DNA from: Bifidobacterium breve | Lineage (GTDB): Bacteria; Actinomycetota; Actinomycetes; Nanopelagicales; Nanopelagicaceae | Direction: 5' to 3' | Length of the DNA stretch: 64,000 nucleotides | Assembly: GCA_945860275.1 (NCBI GenBank) | Contig: CAMAPN010000001.1 | Span: forward strand, 62,001 to 126,000 | Shown: piece by piece, positions 19,590 to 28,343 of the stretch | How positions within the stretch are numbered: position 1 is the first letter of the stretch | How the letters are laid out: each line of letters opens with the position of its first letter | Position numbers and translations under genes: made by a program | Notes under the pieces: generated by a model | Databases searched by the model: none | What the model was told of the DNA's origin: nothing | What the model saw: only the letters and a program-made list of their open reading frames with translations

Positions 19590-20453
19590 GTGGCACATTC
19601 AGCGAGTATCAATCCCGATGTGACTCAAAGTGAGTGCGAGGTAATCTCCAAAAGGAAAGTTGGTGCATACCATCATTTAACATTGGCAGCTCCTGCTATT
19701 GCAGAACATGCCAAACCAGGAAATTTTCTTGCAATCAGCATCGGGGATATGAAAAGTTCCATGCTTCTACGCCGTTCTTTTGCGATTTATCAAACCGTTC
19801 CTCGAGGACCTTTCGGTGGCACAGTAGAAATCATCGTCGCGCCACATGGACCAGGAAGTACGTGGATTACCCAACGCGCACCACACGAGAAATTAGATGT
19901 TGTTGGCCCGTTAGGAAATGCGTTCAAAATTCCAAAAGATCCCGTCCGCGCCCTGCTTGTCGGTGGTGGGTATGGATCCGCGCCCCTGTTTGCACTCGCT
20001 GAAACGCTTCGCCAGAAGAACTCGAGAGTAGAGATGGCAATTGGGGCTGCTACAGCGGATCGAATTTTTGCCCCCGTCGAAGGCAAGCGTTCGGTGCACT
20101 CACTCATGATTGCCACTGAAGATGGATCCAGCGGCGCTAAAGGAAGAGTTACTGATCTCTTCGATAATTCACTCTCTGCCATAGACATCGTGTACGCATG
20201 TGGTCCGATGGGGATGCTTAGAGCGCTCACAGAGATTGGTGCCCGGGCGGGTGTTCTTGTTCAATGTGCGGTTGAAGAATCAATGGCGTGCGGTGTGGGC
20301 CTATGCATGACGTGCGTACTGCCGGTGCAAGACAAAGATGGCGTCATCAAGATGCTTCGCTCCTGCATAGAAGGACCTATCTTCGACGGAAGCGCCGTTC
20401 AATGGGATGCCATCGGGACTATTCCGCCTGGAACCTATGGAGCTCATCGATGA
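19590..20453 (+). CDS. pyrK: Dihydroorotate dehydrogenase B electron transfer subunit
   Basis: Ferredoxin-reductase-like subunit passing electrons from PyrD to NAD. The FAD-binding motif is LLRRSFAIYQ, the NAD site follows at VGGGYGSAPLFALAE, and the C-terminal [2Fe-2S] site is ACGVGLCMTC with a fourth cysteine in RSCIEGPIFDG. The track begins at 19443 inside carB; GTG 19590, five bases after the carB stop, gives a normal 287-residue protein. Its stop overlaps pyrD by ATGA. Its presence marks the pathway as class 1B. Confidence 0.93.
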   Translation: MAHSASINPDVTQSECEVISKRKVGAYHHLTLAAPAIAEHAKPGNFLAISIGDMKSSMLLRRSFAIYQTVPRGPFGGTVEIIVAPHGPGSTWITQRAPHEKLDVVGPLGNAFKIPKDPVRALLVGGGYGSAPLFALAETLRQKNSRVEMAIGAATADRIFAPVEGKRSVHSLMIATEDGSSGAKGRVTDLFDNSLSAIDIVYACGPMGMLRALTEIGARAGVLVQCAVEESMACGVGLCMTCVLPVQDKDGVIKMLRSCIEGPIFDGSAVQWDAIGTIPPGTYGAHR

Positions 20454-21385
20454 GTGGATTCGATTTCTCGACGTCGATTGCTCAGACGAGCCTTCCCAAC
20501 CCGATTCTCACAGCAAGTGGTTGTGCGGCAAACGGAAAAGAACTCTCAGCTTTTTTCCCGTTAGATCAAATAGGCGCTGTAGTGACGAAATCTGTCATGA
20601 GTCAACCGCGCTCGGGAAGAGCTACTCCGCGAATGGCCGAAACTCCCAGCGGAATGCTCAACGCGATCGGATTGCAAGGCCCAGGGATCGATGCCTTTCT
20701 CAAAGAGGATTTAGCATGGCTGGTCGAACATGGCGCACGTACCATCGTGTCGATTGCAGGGGAGAGCGTAGATGAATTTGCTGCACTCGCTCGAAAAGTG
20801 CGGGGCGCACATGGCGTAAGCGCAATCGAAGTGAACATCTCCTGTCCAAATGTCGAAAATCGTGGATTAGTTTTCGCGTGTGATAGGAATTCTGCGCGCG
20901 AAGTTATAGAGGCAGTCAAACGAAGCGTGGGTAATACCATCCCGATAATTGCAAAGCTCTCACCTGACGTCACTGATATCGTCTCTATTGCCGAAGAGGT
21001 GGTAGCTGCCGGTGCCGATGGATTAGCGATGATCAATACGCTCTTGGGAATGGTGATCAATACCGAGACCATGCGACCACATCTTGCCAATAAAACCGGT
21101 GGCCTCTCAGGGCCGGCAATTCGACCTGTAGCTGTGCGCGCCATTTACCAAGTTCATCGCGCGCTTCCTCAGGTGCCCATTGTGGGAATGGGTGGAGTAC
21201 TCACGGGTAATGATGCATTTGAATTAGTTCTCGCTGGGGCCTGCGCTATCTCAGTTGGAACGGCAACTTTCCATGACCCCTCTGCGCCAATACGAATCAA
21301 ACAAGAACTTGAATCCTTATTAGTGGCGCGCGGATTTTCTCGATTCTCTGACGCTGTCGGTTATGCACATAGGAGTGATCAGTGA
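20450..21385 (+). CDS. pyrD: Dihydroorotate dehydrogenase, class 1B catalytic subunit
   Basis: FMN flavoprotein oxidising dihydroorotate to orotate, partner of PyrK. The class 1 catalytic cysteine is in EVNISCPNVENRGL; the FMN phosphate site is VGMGGVLTGNDAFE with GACAISVGTATF. The track start (20288) is in pyrK; ATG 20450 gives a 311-residue protein beginning MSGFDFSTSIAQTSLPNPI, typical of the family. No membrane-binding extension of the class 2 type exists. It overlaps pyrF by GTGA. Confidence 0.95.
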   Translation: MSGFDFSTSIAQTSLPNPILTASGCAANGKELSAFFPLDQIGAVVTKSVMSQPRSGRATPRMAETPSGMLNAIGLQGPGIDAFLKEDLAWLVEHGARTIVSIAGESVDEFAALARKVRGAHGVSAIEVNISCPNVENRGLVFACDRNSAREVIEAVKRSVGNTIPIIAKLSPDVTDIVSIAEEVVAAGADGLAMINTLLGMVINTETMRPHLANKTGGLSGPAIRPVAVRAIYQVHRALPQVPIVGMGGVLTGNDAFELVLAGACAISVGTATFHDPSAPIRIKQELESLLVARGFSRFSDAVGYAHRSDQ

Positions 21386-22071
21386 GAGCGCCAATTGTTC
21401 TGGCTGTCGATACAACCGATCTTGAGCGCGCGCGCGAATGGGTACACGCTACCCGTGAATCAATCAGCATTATCAAGCTAGGTTTGGAATTTTTTCTCGC
21501 TCACGGTCAATCCGGTGTGAGCTATGTACGGGAGGGTGCTCCCGAACTAGAACTCTTCTTGGATTTAAAATTGCATGACATTCCAAACACGGTGGCCGGA
21601 GCAACACGAGCGATTTCCGAGATTCAACCAGATTATTTAACGGTCCACGCATCTGGTGGAGAGAGCATGATTTCGGCAGCGGTGGGCGAACTTCCATTGG
21701 GAAAAATAACTGCTGTCACCTTGCTTACTTCGCTATCCGAAAGTGAGATTGAGCAGCTAGGGATAACAGGAAGTTCGGGGGAGATAGTAAACCGATGGGC
21801 CCAATCGGCTGTGCGCGCGGGTGCGCGCGCTATCGTGGCGTCGCCGCATGAAGTTGAAAGTTTACGCGCAAGCTTGCCGCAAGAAATTACGCTCATCACT
21901 CCAGGTGTTCGGCCACATGGTTCAGCAAAGGCAGATCAATCTCGTGTGGCAACGCCGGAAGAGGCCATCTCGTGGGGTGCGAATTTCGTGGTGATAGGTC
22001 GACCGATAACCTCAGGGTCAACTCTCAAAGAGATTGCTGAGAACGCAGCGCGCATTGCCGCATCGTTTTGA
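21382..22071 (+). CDS. pyrF: Orotidine 5'-phosphate decarboxylase
   Basis: Last step to UMP. The catalytic Asp/Lys/Asp array is LFLDLKLHDIPNTVAGA, and the phosphate-gripper region is TPGVRPHGSAKADQSRVATPEEA. 229 residues is normal for the short bacterial type. GTG start with AGGAG 6 nt upstream and a 4-nt overlap with pyrD. It is the last pyr gene; pyrE is not in the window. Confidence 0.95.
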   Translation: MRAPIVLAVDTTDLERAREWVHATRESISIIKLGLEFFLAHGQSGVSYVREGAPELELFLDLKLHDIPNTVAGATRAISEIQPDYLTVHASGGESMISAAVGELPLGKITAVTLLTSLSESEIEQLGITGSSGEIVNRWAQSAVRAGARAIVASPHEVESLRASLPQEITLITPGVRPHGSAKADQSRVATPEEAISWGANFVVIGRPITSGSTLKEIAENAARIAASF

Positions 22072-22096
22072 AGATGCCGCCAGGGCAGTTACCAGC

Positions 22097-22108
22097 TAAC
22101 TTGTAGAT
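22097..22108 (+). promoter_or_regulatory. Leaderless-type promoter of mihF
   Basis: TAACTT, six bases, ATG 22109. It lies in the 37-nt gap after pyrF, which separates mihF-gmk from the pyr operon. Confidence 0.5.
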
Positions 22109-22426
22109 ATGGAACTACCTCGCCTCACTGAAGCGGAACGAGCGGCAGCGCTCGAGCGAGCAGCGCAAGCGCGAAAAGCGCGAGCCCAGATTAAAGCCGA
22201 ACTCAAAAGCGGCAAACGCACTCTCGAAGAAGTCATCACGTTGGGAAAGAGCGATGATTTTGTTGGAAAAATGAAAGTGAGCGCCCTCATTGAAGCGCTC
22301 CCAGGCGTGGGAAAGGTGCGGGCTTTAGCAGTTATGGAAAAAGTGGGCATCGCAGCCAGTCGTCGAATTCGAGGATTAGGAATCCACCAAACTCGAGATT
22401 TATTGGCGGAGTTCCAACTACGCTAG
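22109..22426 (+). CDS. mihF: Integration host factor, actinobacterial type (mIHF/sIHF)
   Basis: 105-residue basic nucleoid protein of the actinobacterial mIHF family, unrelated in sequence to HU/IHF. A long N-terminal helix (LTEAERAAALERAAQARKARAQIKAEL) is followed by a helix-two-turn-helix part with the DNA-contacting ALPGVGKVRALAVMEKVGIAASRRIRGLG. It lies between pyrF and gmk exactly as in Streptomyces and Mycobacterium, and 4 nt from gmk. Confidence 0.93.
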   Translation: MELPRLTEAERAAALERAAQARKARAQIKAELKSGKRTLEEVITLGKSDDFVGKMKVSALIEALPGVGKVRALAVMEKVGIAASRRIRGLGIHQTRDLLAEFQLR

Positions 22427-22430
22427 GCGC

Positions 22431-22979
22431 GTGGATTTAATCGTGCTCTCCGGCCCGGGCGGGGTTGGAAAGTCAACTGTCTCCGATTACCTGCGAAAAA
22501 ACTGCCCGGATATATGGGTAAGCGTCTCAGCTACCACCCGAGCACCACGCATGGGTGAACAAGATGGGATCGATTACTTCTTCAGAACTGAAAGTGAATT
22601 CAAGGATCAGATAACCAACAATGAATTCCTCGAATGGGCACATTTTGCCGACAATTACTACGGCACGCCCAAAGCTCCGGTGTTTCAAGAAATCAGCGCA
22701 GGTAGATCAGTCCTATTGGAAATCGAGATTTCTGGAGCTCGCCAAGTTCGATCAGCTAGCGACCAGGCATATTTAGTCTTCCTGGCCCCACCTTCAATTG
22801 TGGAGTTGGAGCGTCGGTTGCTAGGCCGCGGGACAGAATCCCCTGAGCGGGCCGCACAGCGCCTAGAACTTGCCCAGGAGGAGATGGCCCAGAGCCATTG
22901 GTTCGATGAGGTGCTGGTCAATACCTCAGTCGAAGAGGTGGCCGCCCGGCTGATAACCTTGGCCTCTCAACCGCGCTAG
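22431..22979 (+). CDS. gmk: Guanylate kinase
   Basis: Phosphorylates GMP/dGMP to the diphosphate. P-loop GPGGVGKST at residues 8-16; the GMP-binding region has SVSATTRAPRMGEQDGIDYFF, then EFLEWAHFADNYYGTP and LLEIEISGARQVR. 182 residues is normal. GTG start 4 nt after mihF without an obvious Shine-Dalgarno, so it is probably cotranscribed with mihF. Confidence 0.95.
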   Translation: MDLIVLSGPGGVGKSTVSDYLRKNCPDIWVSVSATTRAPRMGEQDGIDYFFRTESEFKDQITNNEFLEWAHFADNYYGTPKAPVFQEISAGRSVLLEIEISGARQVRSASDQAYLVFLAPPSIVELERRLLGRGTESPERAAQRLELAQEEMAQSHWFDEVLVNTSVEEVAARLITLASQPR

Positions 22980-23023
22980 CTCCACCCACGAGCTCTTAAG
23001 GCGCCACTTCTGGAGGCAGAGCA

Positions 23024-23296
23024 ATGATCCACAGCGACGGCATCACCAATCCGCCAATTGATGACCTATTGGCCAAGAGTGGTTCGAAATATAGCTTGGT
23101 CCTTTTCTCAGCCAAGCGCGCACGGCAGATCAATGCTTATTACTCGCAATTGAGCGAAGGCTTACTTGAATATGTTGGACCACTGGTGGAAACGCACGTT
23201 CATGAAAAGCCACTATCTATCGCGCTTCGCGAAATCAACGGTGGTCTTCTCACCCTTGAATCCTTAGAGAGTTCCGAGTCAACCGAGAACGCATAA
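23024..23296 (+). CDS. rpoZ: RNA polymerase omega subunit
   Basis: Small subunit that helps fold beta'. The family core reads [31 protein letters not shown], with an actinobacterial insertion before [15 protein letters not shown]. 90 residues. GGAGG lies about 9 nt before the ATG, so translation uses a leader and a Shine-Dalgarno. It lies between gmk and coaBC as in other actinobacteria. Confidence 0.94.
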   Translation: MIHSDGITNPPIDDLLAKSGSKYSLVLFSAKRARQINAYYSQLSEGLLEYVGPLVETHVHEKPLSIALREINGGLLTLESLESSESTENA

Positions 23297-23326
23297 CTCG
23301 GTCTATTTATCGAGCGTTGGACAATA

Positions 23327-24547
23327 ATGCTGCCCCGAAAAATAACGCTAGGTGTAACAGGCGGCGTTGCCGCATACAAATCGTGCGAACTGCTCCGGCG
23401 GCTTCTCGATAGAGGAGCCGATGTTCAGGTTGTTCCAACCACGAACGCACTGCGCTTTGTTGGCTCAGCAACATGGGAAGCGCTCTCTGGCAAGAAAATT
23501 CACGATTCCCTTTGGGAAGATGTAGCGGCGGGTGCACATATCGAGATAGCTCGAAGTACCGAGCTTTTACTAATTGCCCCTGCGACTGCCGATTTTATCG
23601 CGCGGTTAGCGCAAGGACGTAGTGAAGATCTATTGAGCGCAACTGCGCTCACTGTGCAATCTCCGATTGTCATCATTCCGGCTATGCATCACCAAATGTG
23701 GCGAAACGAAGCAACTCAAGCGAATGTAACCACGTTACGTAAGCGTGGAATTCTTGTTATGGAGCCCGCTGAAGGTCCGTTGAATAATGGGGATACCGGT
23801 GTTGGTCGCTTTCCTGAAATTTTTGAGATCTTCGATTACCTGAGCGCTCACAATCTTTTACGCAGCGATCTCATCGGCACATCAGTCGTAGTCACTGCAG
23901 GTGGGACGAGAGAGATGATCGATCCGGTGCGTTTTATCGGAAATCTCTCTTCAGGCAAACAAGGCGTAGCAATCGCCAAGGCGGCTGCAGCGCGCGGCGC
24001 TCAAGTGACCTTAATTGCGGCCAATATTTCACCAGAATTGCTTCCGAGAGATAAATCAATTTCTATTATCAGTGTTGGTTCGACCGCAGATCTTTCTCGT
24101 GAACTTCAATCAGTAGTGAATTTTGATTACCTCTTTATGGCAGCAGCAGTATCGGATTATCGAGCGGCGCAGCTTAGTGCCAGCAAATTAAAGCGAACCG
24201 GAGCAGATCTCTCCTTAGAGCTAGTAGAGAATCCTGACCTACTGGCAATATTCGCTGCACGCCATCGAGAACAGGGCGATAACGAGCCGGGCCGTTCCCA
24301 TCGCGGCATTATCGTGGGATTTGCCGCAGAGAGCTCGGTTGATGTGGAACAGGCTGCAGAGAAGCTGACACGAAAGGGGGTCGACTACCTCTTCGTGAAT
24401 GACATCGCAAATCAGGCGGTATTCAACTCCCCATCTAACGGTGGATTTTTGATTGATAAATATGGTTCGAGTACATCCTTCGATTACCAAAGTAAAGACA
24501 CGCTCAGCGATGCGCTCTTAGATGTAGTAGCAAAGGCGCTAAGTTAG
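23327..24547 (+). CDS. coaBC: Phosphopantothenoylcysteine decarboxylase/synthase CoaBC
   Basis: Bifunctional coenzyme A enzyme. The N-terminal flavoprotein CoaC half has [17 protein letters not shown], the histidine region [26 protein letters not shown] and PAMHHQMW; the C-terminal CoaB half has [19 protein letters not shown] and [18 protein letters not shown]. In the CoaC flap, [10 protein letters not shown] carries Asn where E. coli Dfp has Cys. 406 residues is typical. ATG start, 30 nt after rpoZ, without a clear ribosome site. Confidence 0.94.
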   Translation: MLPRKITLGVTGGVAAYKSCELLRRLLDRGADVQVVPTTNALRFVGSATWEALSGKKIHDSLWEDVAAGAHIEIARSTELLLIAPATADFIARLAQGRSEDLLSATALTVQSPIVIIPAMHHQMWRNEATQANVTTLRKRGILVMEPAEGPLNNGDTGVGRFPEIFEIFDYLSAHNLLRSDLIGTSVVVTAGGTREMIDPVRFIGNLSSGKQGVAIAKAAAARGAQVTLIAANISPELLPRDKSISIISVGSTADLSRELQSVVNFDYLFMAAAVSDYRAAQLSASKLKRTGADLSLELVENPDLLAIFAARHREQGDNEPGRSHRGIIVGFAAESSVDVEQAAEKLTRKGVDYLFVNDIANQAVFNSPSNGGFLIDKYGSSTSFDYQSKDTLSDALLDVVAKALS

Positions 24548-24551
24548 CCCC
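24540..24551 (+). promoter_or_regulatory. Leaderless-type promoter of metK
   Basis: TAAGTT, then AGCCCC, then GTG 24552. The box overlaps the last codons and stop of coaBC, so metK can be transcribed separately despite the 4-nt gap. Confidence 0.45.
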
Positions 24552-25745
24552 GTGTCAAAACGCCTATTTACCTCAGAATCGGTAACAGAGGGCCATCCCG
24601 ACAAGATGGCAGATCAAATCTCTGATTCCATACTTGATGCTTTTCTGGCTGAAGATTCAAAGAGTCGTGTGGCTGTTGAAACGTTGCTCACCACTGGGCA
24701 AGTCCATGTAGCTGGTGAGGTAACCACCTCAGCCAATCCAGATCTGATGAGCTTAATTCGTTCAGTAATTATCGATATCGGTTATGACAGTAGCGAGCGC
24801 GGCTTCGACGGAAATTCTTGCGGCATTAGCCTCTCCTTGGGCAAGCAATCGCCGGACATAGCACAAGGGGTAGATACGGCAATCGAAGAACGTTCCAAGG
24901 AGTCGAGCGATCCATTAGATCGTCAAGGCGCAGGTGACCAAGGGTTGATGTTTGGATACGCAACTGACGAAACGCCAGAGTTAATGCCTTTGCCAATCGC
25001 CATATCGCATGCTCTCTCACATGAACTCATGAAGGTTCGAAAATCTGGGGCACTTAGATATCTGAGACCTGATGCGAAAACACAAGTTACCGTCGAATAC
25101 AGTGGGAATGTTGCGCAGCGCCTCGACACGTTAGTCATATCAACACAACACGATCCCGATGTTGACCTCGAACGCGAGCTCCCTGCTGATCTAAAGAAAC
25201 ATGTCGTAGATCCGGTTCTTGCTCGCTATGAACTCTCGACGAAAGAGATGCGAATTCTGATTAATCCAACAGGTCGATTTGTTCTTGGTGGACCGATGGG
25301 GGATGCAGGACTCACCGGGCGGAAGATTATTGTTGATTCGTACGGTGGAATGGCTCGCCATGGCGGTGGCGCATTTAGCGGAAAAGATCCGTCAAAGGTT
25401 GATCGTTCTGCTGCCTATGCAATGCGCTGGGTTGCTAAGAATATTGTTGCTGCGCAATTGGCGAAACGATGCGAAGTTCAAGTGGCATACGCTATTGGAA
25501 AAGCTCAACCTGTCGGGCTCTTCGTAGAAACCTTTGGAACCGAGAATGTAGCAATTGAAAAGATTCAAGAGGCGGTAACAGAGGTTTTCGATCTTCGACC
25601 AGCAGCAATTATCAGGGATTTGAATCTCCTCCGGCCGATTTATCGTAAAACCAGCAACTACGGTCACTTTGGCCGCGAGCTCCCTGAATTCACGTGGGAG
25701 CAACGCGATAGGGTGGCGCAATTACGGAGCGCGACCGGCTTTTAA
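24552..25745 (+). CDS. metK: S-adenosylmethionine synthetase
   Basis: Makes SAM from methionine and ATP. Signatures present: [32 protein letters not shown] and [19 protein letters not shown] (P-loop region) with [16 protein letters not shown]. 397 residues is normal. GTG start. There is no room for a SAM riboswitch upstream. It supplies the methyl donor used by TrmI and RsmB and the reactivation of MetH, all encoded in this window. Confidence 0.97.
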   Translation: MSKRLFTSESVTEGHPDKMADQISDSILDAFLAEDSKSRVAVETLLTTGQVHVAGEVTTSANPDLMSLIRSVIIDIGYDSSERGFDGNSCGISLSLGKQSPDIAQGVDTAIEERSKESSDPLDRQGAGDQGLMFGYATDETPELMPLPIAISHALSHELMKVRKSGALRYLRPDAKTQVTVEYSGNVAQRLDTLVISTQHDPDVDLERELPADLKKHVVDPVLARYELSTKEMRILINPTGRFVLGGPMGDAGLTGRKIIVDSYGGMARHGGGAFSGKDPSKVDRSAAYAMRWVAKNIVAAQLAKRCEVQVAYAIGKAQPVGLFVETFGTENVAIEKIQEAVTEVFDLRPAAIIRDLNLLRPIYRKTSNYGHFGRELPEFTWEQRDRVAQLRSATGF

Positions 25746-25791
25746 CCGCACGCTCCCGCTTCATGGTGAAGGGAGATGAGCGCAACAGAGC

Positions 25792-27780
25792 ATGATGGAG
25801 AAAGTCGCCCCTTTGCGCCTAAAACGTGAGCAAATCCTCACGCCAGAACGCGCGCCAATTGCTGCCAAGGATTTACCCATTGCAAGCATCCTTGTAGATA
25901 CAGGCCTGCTCCATCTTGATGATGAATTTGATTTCCTGGTACCTGATGATATTTCGCACCTAGTACTACCAGGTTCACTGGTACGGGTAACCTTTAATGG
26001 GAAACGTACGCAGGGTGTGGTGTTAGGCCGTAAGGCGCAATCGACGTTTCAAGGTCGAATTCGATTTTTATCAGAGTTAATTAAGCCATTTCCGGTAGTC
26101 ACTCAAGAAGTACTCATAATGGCTGCCGAAATAAAACGTTATTACGGCGGAACGCGCTGGGACGTGCTTCGATTTGCGTTGCCGCCATTCACAAAGAAGG
26201 CCAGAGGCAATGAAAAGAGTTCCGATGTAAATAGCATTACGGCGGGAAATATCAGGAGAGATTCCAGCGAATCGATACCAGATCCACATTATCAAGAGAA
26301 TTTTTGGCGGGCAATTGCGAAGAATCCTAAGGATGAGAAACAAGTTCGCGCGTACTGGTCGGCACCGCCAGGGCATGATCCATTCTTCTTTTTAGCGAGT
26401 TTGGTGCGCTGGGGTACTGGAAATGCAATTCTCTTATTGCCCGACCAATCTGATGTGGAGCGAATGTTCGCTTTAATCGAAAACATGGAGGGAGTCGACC
26501 GAGACGAAATCTCAGTATGGCATTCGAATGTTAAGCGACGTGAACGTGAAGAGATTTTTCTACATATTCTCAATGGTGACCGCAGGATAGTCATTGGCGT
26601 GCGCGGGTCGATCTTGTTGCCGATGCCAAATCTCGATCTCATAATTCTTTGGGATGAAGGAAATGATTCATATTCGGAGCAACGATCTCCCTATTACCAC
26701 GCACGTGAAGTGGCGATCATGCGATCACATATCGAAAAAACTCACCTCATCATTGGGGGATATTCCCCAACCTTGGTGGCTGCGGAGTACGTCAATCGCG
26801 GATATCTGGCGCTCCTCTCCCCAAGTCAAGCGCTGATAAAGAGTGGAATGCCAACCATGCGCGCGATCACCAATCGAAGCGCTCCTGAACAAAGTGGCAG
26901 ATTTCCAACTCTAGCTTGGCAAGTTCTTCGGAAGGGTTTAGAACATGGCGCGGTGATAGTACAAGCGCAGCTCCGAGGATATATTCAATCGCTTTCGTGC
27001 AGTAGATGTTTCAATATCGCTACCTGTTCTTGCGGAGGCAAATTAATTTCGAGCGGGAATGGGCAGGTTCCCGAATGTTTCCTCTGCGGTAGCCGCCAGC
27101 ACAATTGGAATTGTGCTTACTGTTCGAATCGTCAGTTGCGAAATTCTCAGATTGGCGATGAACGCCTCGTTGAAGAATTGGGCCGCACTTTCCCTAACAC
27201 GAGAATTATCTCGTCCAATGCGCAGCATCGAGTCCTTGAAATTGATGATGAACCCGTGATTGTTATTGCCACCCCAGGGACAGAGCCGGTGTTAAAGAAC
27301 GGCTATAGCGCAGGGGTGATCATTAATTCCCAAGTGACGTTGCAAAGAGCAACTTTAAACTCGGAAGAAGAATCGCGTCGACGATGGTTCGCTTTCGCCA
27401 CGCTTTTGCGGGCCGAAGCCGAACTTTTCATCGATTGCGAATACGGAAATCGGAATATCCAAGCGCTAGTGCGTTGGGATGGATTAGGAGCGAGTGTGCG
27501 CGAATTGCAAGAGCGAGCAGTTCTTTCTCTGCCGCCATTTGCGAAAACTGTTGAAGTGAAAGGTACGCACGAGGCAGTGGCCCAAGTAGTTCGTGATTTG
27601 CCAGGCGAAGTATTGATCTCGGCGCCAAAATCGCTCGAAACTGGCGAGATGGTAGCCCTAATTCGCATTTCCCCAAGTGCATCAAATATAGCGCTCAACG
27701 AGATTTTTCGCCGGGTAAGGGCGCAGTCAGCGCGTGGTTCACATGTCGCTCGAGTGCGAGTGGATCCAATTTCTTTTTGA
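25792..27780 (+). CDS. priA: PriA-like primosomal protein N' lacking helicase motifs
   Basis: 662-residue actinobacterial PriA. The N-terminal 3'-DNA-binding domain (PIASILVDTGLLHLDDEFDFLVPD) and cysteine pairs of the zinc-binding region (CSRCFNIATCSCGG; CFLCG; CAYC) are present. The helicase core is degenerate: no Walker A GxGKT can be found and the DEEH position reads LWDEGNDSY. This is the known state of the actinobacterial family, annotated as probable replication restart protein without helicase activity. ATG 25792 is the first start after an in-frame stop; no strong ribosome site. def follows after 17 nt. Confidence 0.9.
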   Translation: MMEKVAPLRLKREQILTPERAPIAAKDLPIASILVDTGLLHLDDEFDFLVPDDISHLVLPGSLVRVTFNGKRTQGVVLGRKAQSTFQGRIRFLSELIKPFPVVTQEVLIMAAEIKRYYGGTRWDVLRFALPPFTKKARGNEKSSDVNSITAGNIRRDSSESIPDPHYQENFWRAIAKNPKDEKQVRAYWSAPPGHDPFFFLASLVRWGTGNAILLLPDQSDVERMFALIENMEGVDRDEISVWHSNVKRREREEIFLHILNGDRRIVIGVRGSILLPMPNLDLIILWDEGNDSYSEQRSPYYHAREVAIMRSHIEKTHLIIGGYSPTLVAAEYVNRGYLALLSPSQALIKSGMPTMRAITNRSAPEQSGRFPTLAWQVLRKGLEHGAVIVQAQLRGYIQSLSCSRCFNIATCSCGGKLISSGNGQVPECFLCGSRQHNWNCAYCSNRQLRNSQIGDERLVEELGRTFPNTRIISSNAQHRVLEIDDEPVIVIATPGTEPVLKNGYSAGVIINSQVTLQRATLNSEEESRRRWFAFATLLRAEAELFIDCEYGNRNIQALVRWDGLGASVRELQERAVLSLPPFAKTVEVKGTHEAVAQVVRDLPGEVLISAPKSLETGEMVALIRISPSASNIALNEIFRRVRAQSARGSHVARVRVDPISF

Positions 27781-27785
27781 GATTG

Positions 27786-27797
27786 TAGACTTCTGGC
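27786..27797 (+). promoter_or_regulatory. Leaderless-type promoter of def
   Basis: TAGACT, six bases, GTG 27798, in the short priA-def gap. No Shine-Dalgarno. Confidence 0.5.
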
Positions 27798-28343
27798 GTG
27801 GCAATTCAACCAATAAGGCTTTTCGGGGATCCAATTCTTGCAACCCCGGCTGTTGCTGTTGACTCTTTTGATAAAGAGATTCGTCAACTAGTTGCCGATC
27901 TCACCGACACCATGCTCGATGCTCCAGGGGCAGGTCTTGCAGCTCCCCAAATCGGAGTTTCGCTCCGAGTTTTCACTTGGTCTATTGATGAAGAAGTAGG
28001 TCACCTTATTAATCCCGTTCTCAGTTTGGGTGAGGAAAAGCAAGATGGTGATGAAGGGTGTCTGTCGATTCCAGGGTTGGTATATAACTGTAAGAGAGCG
28101 TTTCGCGTGATAGCTGATGGATTTACCATGCATGGAGAGCCTGTACGTCTAGTTGGCGAGGAGTTGCTCGCTCGAATCTTTCAACACGAAACTGATCATC
28201 TGAACGGGATTTTATTTGTTGATCGACTCGACAAAGAGATACGCAAACAAGCTTTACACGATATAAAAGAGAGCGAATGGTTTGGTTTGAAGGCGCCAGA
28301 GATACGCCTTTCACCTCACTCCACACATGGATTTGGAAACTAG
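27798..28343 (+). CDS. def: Peptide deformylase
   Basis: Metallohydrolase removing the N-formyl group from nascent proteins. All three motifs are intact: GAGLAAPQIG, EGCLSIPG (metal cysteine) and QHETDHLNG (two metal histidines and catalytic glutamate). 181 residues. The TAG stop overlaps the fmt GTG by one base, pairing deformylation with formylation in one unit. Confidence 0.96.
   Translation: MAIQPIRLFGDPILATPAVAVDSFDKEIRQLVADLTDTMLDAPGAGLAAPQIGVSLRVFTWSIDEEVGHLINPVLSLGEEKQDGDEGCLSIPGLVYNCKRAFRVIADGFTMHGEPVRLVGEELLARIFQHETDHLNGILFVDRLDKEIRKQALHDIKESEWFGLKAPEIRLSPHSTHGFGN

Noticed and set aside
20602-21144. 180-codon reverse ORF opposite pyrD
   Set aside because: Antisense shadow of pyrD with an Ala/Ser/Thr-rich translation and no family resemblance.
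24541-24551. SAM riboswitch before metK
   Set aside because: Only 4 nt separate coaBC and metK, so there is no room for an aptamer.
27303-27887. 194-codon reverse-strand ORF opposite priA and def
   Set aside because: It lies almost wholly antisense to two clear genes, has low-complexity Arg/Ser-rich translation and no recognisable motif.
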